A DNA stretch of 64,000 nt from an uncultured Duncaniella sp. (GTDB taxonomy: Bacteria; Bacteroidota; Bacteroidia; Bacteroidales; Muribaculaceae), in contig CAJTMH010000001.1 in the NCBI GenBank assembly GCA_910577255.1, forward strand, positions 558,001 through 622,000, in the 5' to 3' direction. Of this stretch, positions 34,584 to 43,340 are shown piece by piece (the stretch's first letter is position 1; every line of letters starts with the position of its first letter). Under the pieces are notes generated by a model. It saw only the letters and a list, made by a program, of their open reading frames with translations. It searched no databases and had not been told where the DNA came from. Both the position numbers and the translations under genes were made by a program.

Positions 34584-37500
34584 TCAATCTACCTCCATAG
34601 AGGCTATCTTACGTGCCAGACTGGCCACCTTCTCGTCATGAAGCACCTTCTTATACTCAATAGGAATCACCTTTATGAACTGACCCACATAGTGGTCCCA
34701 GTTATCGAGCATAGCCCCGGCCAGCGGGCTATGAGTGTGTTTATAATGGTTGCCTATGAGTCGATAGAGCTCCCGGTTATCGGCCATCTCCTCTATGAGA
34801 GACAGTTCCACCATCTCCATGTTGCAGAAATAGTCAAAATCGCCGTCGGGATTCCAGACGTAAGCGATGCCACCGCTCATACCGGCCGCAAAATTTCGGC
34901 CTGTCGAGCCGAGCACCACAGTGCGGCCTCCGGTCATATATTCGCAGCAATGGTCACCCACGCCCTCCACTACGGCGGTAGCACCTGAATTGCGAACGCA
35001 GAAGCGTTCGCCGACACGACCGTTGATGTATATTTCACCCGAAGTTGCTCCATAAAGAATAGTGTTGCCGGCAATGATATTCTTTTCCGGAGCAAAAGCA
35101 GAACCCTGCGGAGGCACTATCACTATCTTACCTCCTGAGAGACCCTTGCCCACATAGTCATTGGCATCACCTTCGAGACGGAATGTGACACCGTGAGCCA
35201 GAAACGCGCCGAAACTCTGACCTGCAGCCCCTTTGAATATCGACAAGATGGTATTGTCGGGCAATCCTGCATCGCCATACTTCTTAGCCACCACGCCTGA
35301 CAACATCGCGCCCACCGAGCGGTCAGTATTTTTAATCGGGAATTCAAGTTCGACAGGCATAGCTGACTCAATGGCCGGGTATGCTCGGCTTATAAGCTCC
35401 CTGTCAAGCACATGATCAATATCGTGCTTCTGCCGGGTCACATTCACTATGGCGTTGGTGACACTCTCCTCAGGGACATAGAGGAGTTTGCTGAAGTCAA
35501 GTCCCGCGCCCTTGTAGGGAGCCATTTGCGGTTTAGCCATCAGCAAATCGGCACGGCCTATGATCTCATCCATACTTCTCACCCCTATTTCGGCAAGTGT
35601 CTCGCGAATCTCCTGCGCAAGGAACTTGAAGAAATTAATCACATACTCGGAACGGCCTACAAAACGTTTACGAAGTTCCTCATTCTGAGTGGCCACACCC
35701 ACAGGGCAAGTGTTCATGTGACACTTTCGCATCATCACACACCCGAGCACAATGAGTGCACTTGTGGCAAAGCCATATTCCTCGGCGCCGAGCATGGCCA
35801 TGATGACCACGTCACGTGCACTTTTGAGCTGACCATCCGCCTGGAGTCTCACCTGACCACGAAGATTATTTATAACAAGCGTCTGCTGAGTTTCAGCCAG
35901 CCCGATTTCCACCGGCACACCGGCATAGCGAATCGAGCTTGCCGGAGAAGCACCGGTACCGCCGTCACTGCCGCTGATTGTTATGAGGTCACTCTTAGCC
36001 TTAGCCACACCGGCAGCGATGGTTCCGACACCGCTTTCAGCCACGAGTTTCACACTCACGTTGGCCGCAGGATTGACATTTTTAAGGTCAAAAATCAGCT
36101 GAGCCAAATCCTCGATAGAATAAATATCATGATGGGGAGGAGGAGAAATGAGAGAAATGCCCGGAATGGAATGGCGAGTCTTGGCTATTATTTTATCCAC
36201 TTTGAATCCGGGGAGCTGTCCACCTTCACCCGGCTTTGCTCCCTGCGCCACTTTAATCTGTATTTCATCGGCATTCACAAGATATTCTGTTGTCACGCCA
36301 AAGCGGCCCGAAGCCACCTGCTTGATGGCCGAGCGTGCCGACGAGCCGTCGGCACGAGGATTGAACCTCTCAGGATCCTCCCCGCCTTCACCGGTATTGC
36401 TTCTTGCCCCGATGGCATTCATTGCAATTCCTAGCGCTTCATGAGCCTCACGACTTATAGAGCCGAATGACATCGCACCTGTGACAAAGCGCTTCATTAT
36501 AGCCTCGATAGGCTCGACCTCATCAATCGGGACAGGAGTGCCTTTCTTGAAATCGAGGAAATCACGAATGAATATCGGAGCGGGCTTATTATCCACAAGG
36601 GAGGTGAACTCCTTAAATTTTTTATAGCTTCCAAGACGTGTGGCCAACTGAAGCGTGGCTATTGTCTCAGGATTCCACGCATGTGACTCACCATCCTTTC
36701 GGAAGGCATACTGTCCGATGAACGGCAGCGGCACATCTCCCTCAAACTCATCAGCGAATGCTTCGGCATGAGCCTTGAGTATATCGGCACAGAGATGCGT
36801 CAGATCCACACCACCGATTTTGCTGACGGTATTCCCGAAATACTCGTCACACATTTCGTCCGAGAGTCCGACAGCCTCGAAAAGCTGTGCGCCCTTGTAG
36901 CTCGTAATGGTCGAGATACCCATTTTGGACATCACCTTAAGCAGGCCCTTGTCCACAGCCTTTATATAGTTCTTGGCTGCCGTCTCGAAGTCAAGCTGTA
37001 TGTCATGGCTCTTTACCATACCATCGATAATGGCGAATGCCAAATATGGGTTGATGGCACTCGCGCCATAGCCCGAAAGGAGGGCGAAATGCATCACCTC
37101 GCGGGCATCGGCGGTTTCTATTATCAATGCCGTCTGCACACGTTTCTTACACTCTATCAGGTGATGATGCACAGCCGAGGTAGCCAACAGCGACGGTATG
37201 GGAGCGTTTTCACCATCCACACCCCGGTCACTTAGCACCACATAGTTACACCCTTCGTCAACTGCCTCTTCGGCTTCACGGCAAAGACGCTCAACGGCTT
37301 TACGCAACCCTTCGGCTCCATCGTTGGCAGGAAATGTCATTGCCAATTTACGTGTATTGAATCCCTTGTAACGCAAATTACAGAGCAGGTCAAGTTCACG
37401 GTTGGAGATGACAGGACGTTTGAGCAACACCATTTTGCAGAGTTCGGGCGAGAACTCCACCAAATTAAGTTTCACAGCTCCTATGTAACTGTCAAGACTC

Positions 37501-39092
37501 ATCACAAGCTCCTCTCGCAAGGGGTCAATGGCCGGATTGGTGACCTGCGCGAAATGCTGACGGAAATAATTATAGAGCAGCTGCGGCTCTTTCGACAGGA
37601 CAGCAAGCGGAGTGTCCTTTCCCATTGAATTGACAGGCTCCTTCCCATCGGTGACCATCGGGGTGATAATCTTTTCCACCTCCTCGCGGTTGTAGAAGAA
37701 AGCATGGAGCAGACAGCGGCAATTGTCGACAGAGTTCTCCACCTTTCGTCCGCTGCTGATGGAATCGAGATTTATCCTGTTGCGTGACAGCCAGTCACGA
37801 TATGGGAATTCGGAGGCAAGTTTCTCCTTCAGCTCGGCATCATGATAAATGCGGCCTTCCTCCATGTCGATCATCATCATTTTTCCAGGACGCAGACGGC
37901 CCTTTTCCTTCACTTCAGATGCCTCGAATGGCAGCACTCCCATCTCTGATGCAAGCACCACTGTATCATTATTGGTAATGAGATAACGAGCCGGACGCAG
38001 ACCGTTACGGTCAAGCATGCCCCCTGCATATCTGCCATCACTGAAAAGCAACGCTGCCGGACCGTCCCAAGCCTCCATAAGGATTGAGTGATACTCATAG
38101 AAAGCCTTAAGCTCCGGAGAGATGGGGTTCTTGTCGTTGAATGACTCAGGGATAAGCATGGCGAGCGCATGAGGCAGGCTCATTCCGCTCATCACGAAAA
38201 ATTCCAGTACATTATCAAGCGAAGCCGAATCACTCATGCCTGGCTGCACTATCGGGGTCATGTCAATATCACCGAACGCCGCCGGCTTGAGCATGCATTC
38301 GCGAGCCTTCATCCAAAGCCGGTTACCCTGGATGGTATTTATCTCACCATTATGCCCAAGCATCCTGAACGGTTGCGCCAAAGCCCATGTAGGGAAGGTG
38401 TTTGTACTGAATCTGGAGTGCACCAGAGCCATGGCAGTGGTGAAATGCGGATTCATGAGATCGGGGAAATAATACCTAAGCTGCAGACTCGACAGCATAC
38501 CTTTATATATGATCACTCGCGAGGATAGTGACACGATATAGAAATCCTCCTTACCGGGCAATGACGATGCAGCAATCTTCTTCTCTATCGACTTGCGCAG
38601 CACATACAAGCGAATGTCAACCGGATCGTTAGTCTCCTCATCGGCGACAAATATCTGCTTTATCGCAGGTTCGGCCTGACGGGCCACTGATCCGAGTTGT
38701 TCATTATTGGTAGGCACATCACGCACGGCTATAAGTTTAAGGCCGAGTTCCATGGCCTCCCTTTCTATGATGTCGAGCATCATCTGCTGCACATCCTCAT
38801 CCTTAGGCATGAAGACTAATCCGGATCCGTAGCGCCCCTTTTCCGGCACGGGAATACCCTGAAGCAGTATAAACTCATGTGGAATCTGAACCATGATTCC
38901 CGCTCCGTCACCGGTCTTGGGATCGGCCCCTTCGGCCCCACGATGCACCATGTGCTCGAGTACTTGAAGCCCTTTCTCGACAAGTTGATGTGACTTTACA
39001 CCTCTGACATTTACAAGCAGACCCACACCACACGCATCATGCTCGAAGCGCGCATCATATAGTCCGCGATTTTTCATCATTGATTGCTGCAT
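34584..39092 (-). CDS. gltB: Glutamate synthase large subunit
   Basis: 1,502 residues, the family length. The N-terminal glutamine amidotransferase domain has the nucleophile Cys21 in DACGVG; the preceding 20 residues should be removed as a propeptide. A central domain and the FMN-binding synthase domain follow (GASPASSIRYAGVPVEIGLAETQQ), with the 3Fe-4S cysteines in CVMMRKCHMNTC. The C-terminal GXGXG beta-helix domain (GATSGEIYINGRVGERFCVRNSGA) completes the protein. Several start codons are close together (MQQSMMKNRG). The 33-base gap from amtB has no promoter. Antisense open frames within it are not genes. Confidence 0.98.
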   Translation of the reverse strand: MQQSMMKNRGLYDARFEHDACGVGLLVNVRGVKSHQLVEKGLQVLEHMVHRGAEGADPKTGDGAGIMVQIPHEFILLQGIPVPEKGRYGSGLVFMPKDEDVQQMMLDIIEREAMELGLKLIAVRDVPTNNEQLGSVARQAEPAIKQIFVADEETNDPVDIRLYVLRKSIEKKIAASSLPGKEDFYIVSLSSRVIIYKGMLSSLQLRYYFPDLMNPHFTTAMALVHSRFSTNTFPTWALAQPFRMLGHNGEINTIQGNRLWMKARECMLKPAAFGDIDMTPIVQPGMSDSASLDNVLEFFVMSGMSLPHALAMLIPESFNDKNPISPELKAFYEYHSILMEAWDGPAALLFSDGRYAGGMLDRNGLRPARYLITNNDTVVLASEMGVLPFEASEVKEKGRLRPGKMMMIDMEEGRIYHDAELKEKLASEFPYRDWLSRNRINLDSISSGRKVENSVDNCRCLLHAFFYNREEVEKIITPMVTDGKEPVNSMGKDTPLAVLSKEPQLLYNYFRQHFAQVTNPAIDPLREELVMSLDSYIGAVKLNLVEFSPELCKMVLLKRPVISNRELDLLCNLRYKGFNTRKLAMTFPANDGAEGLRKAVERLCREAEEAVDEGCNYVVLSDRGVDGENAPIPSLLATSAVHHHLIECKKRVQTALIIETADAREVMHFALLSGYGASAINPYLAFAIIDGMVKSHDIQLDFETAAKNYIKAVDKGLLKVMSKMGISTITSYKGAQLFEAVGLSDEMCDEYFGNTVSKIGGVDLTHLCADILKAHAEAFADEFEGDVPLPFIGQYAFRKDGESHAWNPETIATLQLATRLGSYKKFKEFTSLVDNKPAPIFIRDFLDFKKGTPVPIDEVEPIEAIMKRFVTGAMSFGSISREAHEALGIAMNAIGARSNTGEGGEDPERFNPRADGSSARSAIKQVASGRFGVTTEYLVNADEIQIKVAQGAKPGEGGQLPGFKVDKIIAKTRHSIPGISLISPPPHHDIYSIEDLAQLIFDLKNVNPAANVSVKLVAESGVGTIAAGVAKAKSDLITISGSDGGTGASPASSIRYAGVPVEIGLAETQQTLVINNLRGQVRLQADGQLKSARDVVIMAMLGAEEYGFATSALIVLGCVMMRKCHMNTCPVGVATQNEELRKRFVGRSEYVINFFKFLAQEIRETLAEIGVRSMDEIIGRADLLMAKPQMAPYKGAGLDFSKLLYVPEESVTNAIVNVTRQKHDIDHVLDRELISRAYPAIESAMPVELEFPIKNTDRSVGAMLSGVVAKKYGDAGLPDNTILSIFKGAAGQSFGAFLAHGVTFRLEGDANDYVGKGLSGGKIVIVPPQGSAFAPEKNIIAGNTILYGATSGEIYINGRVGERFCVRNSGATAVVEGVGDHCCEYMTGGRTVVLGSTGRNFAAGMSGGIAYVWNPDGDFDYFCNMEMVELSLIEEMADNRELYRLIGNHYKHTHSPLAGAMLDNWDHYVGQFIKVIPIEYKKVLHDEKVASLARKIASMEVD

Positions 39093-39125
39093 ATATTTTA
39101 ATAGTTGATGAATATTATCTATGAT

Positions 39126-40553
39126 TTAATTCTCTTCCATACCCTTGAACCAGTCCGACTCAGTCGGAACTCCGGCAACAGCCTCATTGCCGTATTCCTC
39201 TCCGTGCTGCGATGAGTCAAGCCCCACTTTCTCGTTCCAGCCTGAAACTCTCATAGGCACTATGCGGTTAGTGAGCCAGTAAAGGAAATAGCTCATTACA
39301 AAAGTGTAGACAAACACCCCGCCAAGCACTATGATGTGATTCATGAAAAATTCGCCACGTGAAATCATGTCCGGGTTGCCGTCGGCAAAGAAATCGTAAG
39401 CGAAAATACCGGTGAGCACAGTCCCTATTATGCCACCGAGACCATGAGTGGGAAACACATCAAGCGCATCATCGAGCACTTTGCTATATCCTTTCCAGCA
39501 TACAGCCATATTGCAACACACCGTTATGAAGAAAGCTATAAAAATACTTTCTCCCACCGTGACCCAACCGGCACAGGGGGTGATAGCGACAAGCCCGACC
39601 ACTGCACCGATTGCAGCACCCATAGCCGATGGCTTCCTGCCCCTGAGAGCATCAAGGGTAATCCAAGCCACCATAGCAGTAGCGGCAGCGGTATTTGTGT
39701 TGAGAAATGCTGAAACTGCTATTCCATCGGCAGCCAATGAACTGCCACCGTTAAACCCGAACCAACCTAACCATAGGAGAGCTGCCCCCAGAAGCACAAA
39801 AGGCACATTGGCAGGCTTGGATGACTCCCCTTTTGAATCACGGCGTTTACCCAGGAACATCGCCCCTGCCAATGCTGCGACACCCGATGCGGCATGCACA
39901 ACGATGCCACCAGCATAATCATGCACATGAAGCATTCCGAAAAGCCCTTCCGGATGCCATGTGCAATGTGCCAGTGGACAATAAACCACTATAGTCCACA
40001 GCACCATAAACAACAGATAACCCGCGAAATGCACTCGTTCGGCAAACGCACCTGTGATAAGCGAAGGGGTTATGATGGCAAATTTCATCTGGAACAACGC
40101 AAACAGAGCCAGAGGGATGGTGGTGGTCACCAAACCAATCTGGGAAGTTTCAGCAGCCGGATCAGTGACATTGGTCACCCCAACATTTTTCATCATGAAA
40201 AAATCAGACGGATTACCGATGACATGCCACACGTCATCACCAAAAGCCAAACCGAAACCAAAAACGACCCAGATCACACTGACAAACCCCATCACTATGA
40301 AACTTTGGAGCATGGTTGAAATCACGTTTTTTGGACGCACCATACCACCATAGAAAAACGAGAGTCCCGGAGTCATCATCAGCACAAAAATAGTTGCCGT
40401 AATCATCCACGCCACATTAGCCCAAAGGTGATCACCACCTAAATCAAAAAGGCCCGGTGCGACATCTGTCCGCAATCCGAGAACACTTACTCCAATCAGA
40501 CATGCAAGTACCACAAGCCATCCGAAACTGATTTTTTTACCGTTAAGTCTCAT
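39126..40553 (-). CDS. amtB: Ammonium transporter
   Basis: 475 residues, an 11-12-helix Amt/Rh channel in the inner membrane that takes up ammonium. Family blocks: MLTPGLSFFYGGMVRPKNVIS-type (TPGLSFFYGGMVRPKN), GAFAERVHFAGYLLF, DYAGGIVVHAASGVAALAGA, DALDVFPTHGLGGIIGTVL. An extra N-terminal hydrophobic segment (FGWLVVLACLIGVSVLG) may be a cleaved signal. It is first in the minus-strand operon with gltB and gltD. No PII (glnK) gene is next to it, although amtB is often paired with one. Confidence 0.96.
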   Translation of the reverse strand: MRLNGKKISFGWLVVLACLIGVSVLGLRTDVAPGLFDLGGDHLWANVAWMITATIFVLMMTPGLSFFYGGMVRPKNVISTMLQSFIVMGFVSVIWVVFGFGLAFGDDVWHVIGNPSDFFMMKNVGVTNVTDPAAETSQIGLVTTTIPLALFALFQMKFAIITPSLITGAFAERVHFAGYLLFMVLWTIVVYCPLAHCTWHPEGLFGMLHVHDYAGGIVVHAASGVAALAGAMFLGKRRDSKGESSKPANVPFVLLGAALLWLGWFGFNGGSSLAADGIAVSAFLNTNTAAATAMVAWITLDALRGRKPSAMGAAIGAVVGLVAITPCAGWVTVGESIFIAFFITVCCNMAVCWKGYSKVLDDALDVFPTHGLGGIIGTVLTGIFAYDFFADGNPDMISRGEFFMNHIIVLGGVFVYTFVMSYFLYWLTNRIVPMRVSGWNEKVGLDSSQHGEEYGNEAVAGVPTESDWFKGMEEN

Positions 40554-40644
40554 ACCTTAGAAAACATTTAGATGAACTGCCATATAATAGCAGCCAATTG
40601 CATAACTATTCTAAACAATCTTTAAAAATCCTTACAGACGCCCA

Positions 40645-40675
40645 CAAAAGTAGCATTTAGTTTTTAACCACGCAA
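40645..40675 (-). promoter_or_regulatory. Promoter of amtB-gltB-gltD
   Basis: The minus strand reads TTG (40675-40673), 20 bases, then TACTTTTG (40652-40645), about 90 bases before the amtB start. Confidence 0.7.
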
Positions 40676-40847
40676 GAAAAATGGCAATTTTCTTAAAAAA
40701 TTACGAATTTGTTTACTTTTTTCTATATCACAAAGCGTTTTTAACTTAAAATCAATGCCATTTTAACATTCCGCGGCCTCTTCGTCAGCCAGTATTTGCG
40801 AAAAAACCTTAATTAGAGGGCCCCAAATTCAATAATTCCTTAAATCC
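40676..40847. other. Spacer between divergent amtB and acyltransferase promoters
   Basis: AT-rich sequence without an open frame worth naming. GAGGGCCCC at about 40816-40824 is its only GC-rich patch. Nothing else identifiable; regulatory sites for nitrogen control could lie here but I see no palindrome that stands out. Confidence 0.5.
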
Positions 40848-40879
40848 TTTGGATAATTTATTAAAAAGCCCTACCTTTG
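40848..40879 (+). promoter_or_regulatory. Promoter of the acyltransferase-phosphoesterase-tex-folK run
   Basis: TTTG (40848-40851), 20 bases, then TACCTTTG (40872-40879), a full match to the Bacteroidota pattern. The ATG used is about 80 bases downstream. Confidence 0.75.
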
Positions 40880-40958
40880 ACCCAACTATTGTTTCGACTA
40901 TTTTGGTTTAGTCATATTGAGTTATTCTATAAATCTGAATCACCACTATAATAGCGTA

Positions 40959-42128
40959 ATGGACGCACTCAACTACGATTTTTCAGATATCGCCCCATAC
41001 GACGACAAACAGTTTTCTGACCGTATTTCCAAATTGGTCACTCAACCTGGTTTTGAACACGCTGTACGTTGGGCACTACCCAATATTCCTTACGAAGATT
41101 TAGTAATGCTTCTGAAGAGCTGCCGCTCGAAGGACGAGTTCCAGACAAAAGTAATGTGGACCTTCCTTGAGCAACTCGAGAAGCGCACCACCAACGGCAT
41201 ATCCATGTCGGGAATTGACAAAATCCGTCCTGACATGAACTACACCTTTATCACCAACCATCGTGATATAGTGCTTGATGCCTCATTCCTAAATTTGTGT
41301 TTCCTGCGTCGTGGTCTGAGAACATCTGAGGTCGCAATCGGTGACAACTTGCTCATCTATGATTGGATCACCGACCTGGTGAAACTCAATGGAAGTTTCA
41401 TAGTGAAACGTAACCTGCCTACACGGCAGGCCCTTGACGCAGCAAAAGAACTGTCGGCTTATATCCACTATGCCATAGGAGAGAAGCACGAAAGCATCTG
41501 GATAGCACAACGCCAAGGCCGAGCCAAGGACTCAAGCGACCACACCCAGGAGAGCGTCATCAAGATGCTCGCATTAGCCGGGGGAGGCACCATAGCCGAG
41601 AATCTCGCTGAAATCAACATTTTCCCTGTGACCATATCATACGAATTCGATCCTAACGATTACCTAAAGGCGCGTGAGTACCTTCTGCGTCATCGTGACC
41701 CCGAATTCAAGAAGTCGCAGCATGACGACCTGTTTGCGATGGAAACAGGCCTTCTCCAGAATAAGGGAAACATCCATTTCTCGTTCGCATCCTGCATAAC
41801 CCCTCTTATAAAGTCAATCCCAAGCGACTGCGAAAAGCAGGATGTGGTGCGTCGTATCTGCCATCAGATTGATTGCGGAATACATGGAGGGTACAAAATC
41901 TATCCTATCAATTATGTCGCTTACGACCACGCATTCGACACCGAAATGTACAGCGACCGCTACACCAAGGAACAAGCCGAAGAGATATCACAATATATCG
42001 AAGGCCAGCTTGACAAAGTGGATGTTCCCGACATAACCCCGCAAGAGCGAAACTTCATGCGTACATACATGTATACCATGTATGCAAATCCCCTTCGGAA
42101 CAAACTTCTTGCCACCGGCAGTTGTTAA
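40959..42128 (+). CDS. PlsC-like acyltransferase family protein
   Basis: 389 residues from the ATG at 40959; a TTG at 40917 would add 14 residues. The block YTFITNHRDIVLDASFL is the acyltransferase catalytic motif: His followed by Asp after five residues rather than the usual four. A phosphate-binding block follows (ESIWIAQRQGRAKDSS, cf. FPEGxR), then INIFPVTISYEFDP. No membrane helix is evident, so it probably sits at the membrane surface. It likely acylates a glycerophospholipid or a lipid A-like acceptor; the acceptor is not known. The metallophosphoesterase starts 9 bases after its stop. Confidence 0.78.
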   Translation: MDALNYDFSDIAPYDDKQFSDRISKLVTQPGFEHAVRWALPNIPYEDLVMLLKSCRSKDEFQTKVMWTFLEQLEKRTTNGISMSGIDKIRPDMNYTFITNHRDIVLDASFLNLCFLRRGLRTSEVAIGDNLLIYDWITDLVKLNGSFIVKRNLPTRQALDAAKELSAYIHYAIGEKHESIWIAQRQGRAKDSSDHTQESVIKMLALAGGGTIAENLAEINIFPVTISYEFDPNDYLKAREYLLRHRDPEFKKSQHDDLFAMETGLLQNKGNIHFSFASCITPLIKSIPSDCEKQDVVRRICHQIDCGIHGGYKIYPINYVAYDHAFDTEMYSDRYTKEQAEEISQYIEGQLDKVDVPDITPQERNFMRTYMYTMYANPLRNKLLATGSC

Positions 42129-42137
42129 CAAGACGAT

Positions 42138-43325
42138 ATGCGCCTACCCATCACCCCAATGATCATAGTGATTCTCATCAACATTCTGGTTGATTCATAT
42201 ATCTACCGATTGTTGAAGCATCGCTGCCGTAGCCTCCTCCCATCCCGCATTCAATTATGGAGTGCCATAGCTCTTGCCATAGCCATCATAGTGACGATTC
42301 TCCTGCCACGCAGGAATTGCAGCAACTCGACGCTGCTGCTGATAATGTGGCTGCTATACGGTTATTTCGCATTCTATATCCCTAAATATCTTTTCGTAGT
42401 CTTTGACCTCATCGCAAAGATACCCAGGCTCTTTCACGGCCACCGTCTGAGGTGGCTCACGTGCGCCGGATGGATTGTCGCAGCGTTGACATTTGTCACT
42501 CTGTGGTGGGGAGCATTAATCAACCGCTTCGGGATAGATGTGCGCGAGGTTACTGTGAAAATCCAGGATTTACCGGCTGATTTCGACGGATACAAGATAG
42601 TGCAGTTCTCTGACTTCCACGTCGGCACTTTCGGCAACGACACATCTTATGTGGCCAAAGTGGTTGATCGCATTAATTCCCTTGACCCGGACCTCATAGT
42701 TTTTACCGGCGACATAGTGAACTCAAAGACAGCCGAGTTGTCTCCTCACATTGCACCCTTGTCACGGCTGAAAGCACGCGAAGGGGTTTATTCAATTCTC
42801 GGAAATCACGATTACGGAGATTACTCGAACTGGCCCTCCGACTTTGCGAAACGACAGAATATGGAAGACATGTATCGTCTCCAGAAGCAAATGGGCTGGA
42901 AACTGCTCCTCAACGAGACAGCTATGCTCCGTCATGGCAATGACTCAATAGCTCTCATCGGTGTCGAAAACATAGGAGACCCACCCTTCCATGTATATGG
43001 TTCACTGAAAAAAGCTTATCCTAACCCTGGCGACAGCATTGTGAAAATACTCCTCACACACAATCCCGCTCATTGGGTAGATTCAATCTCTGAAAGGAAA
43101 GATGTGAATATACCACTGTCGTTGTCAGGCCACACTCATGCAATGCAGATGGAAGTAATGGGATGGTCACCGGCCAAGTACCGCTATCCCACATGGGGAG
43201 GACTTTATAACGATGAAGATTCTACACATCAACTATATGTAAATATCGGTGTTGGCTGCGTAGGGCTTCCCGCCCGCATAGGCGCCACTCCTGAGATAAC
43301 CTTGATCACACTCAAAGCAAAATAA
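42138..43325 (+). CDS. Membrane-anchored calcineurin-like metallophosphoesterase
   Basis: 395 residues. Four N-terminal hydrophobic segments (about residues 5-140) precede a calcineurin-like phosphoesterase domain with all metal-binding blocks: FSDFHVGTF (D-x-H), FTGDIVN (GD), LGNHDYGD (GNHD) and LSGHTHAMQ (GHTH). It resembles the YkuE/YaeI-type phosphoesterases, some of which act on phospholipids or UDP-diacylglucosamine. Being 9 bases after an acyltransferase it may work on envelope lipids, but that is inference. Confidence 0.88.
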   Translation: MRLPITPMIIVILINILVDSYIYRLLKHRCRSLLPSRIQLWSAIALAIAIIVTILLPRRNCSNSTLLLIMWLLYGYFAFYIPKYLFVVFDLIAKIPRLFHGHRLRWLTCAGWIVAALTFVTLWWGALINRFGIDVREVTVKIQDLPADFDGYKIVQFSDFHVGTFGNDTSYVAKVVDRINSLDPDLIVFTGDIVNSKTAELSPHIAPLSRLKAREGVYSILGNHDYGDYSNWPSDFAKRQNMEDMYRLQKQMGWKLLLNETAMLRHGNDSIALIGVENIGDPPFHVYGSLKKAYPNPGDSIVKILLTHNPAHWVDSISERKDVNIPLSLSGHTHAMQMEVMGWSPAKYRYPTWGGLYNDEDSTHQLYVNIGVGCVGLPARIGATPEITLITLKAK

Positions 43326-43340
43326 AATCCATAGCAATCA

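Noticed and set aside
35412..36434. 340-codon open frame on the plus strand inside gltB
   Set aside because: It lies wholly antisense to a conserved, intact gltB, is rich in His/Arg/Ser as expected of a shadow frame, and has no promoter or recognisable domain.
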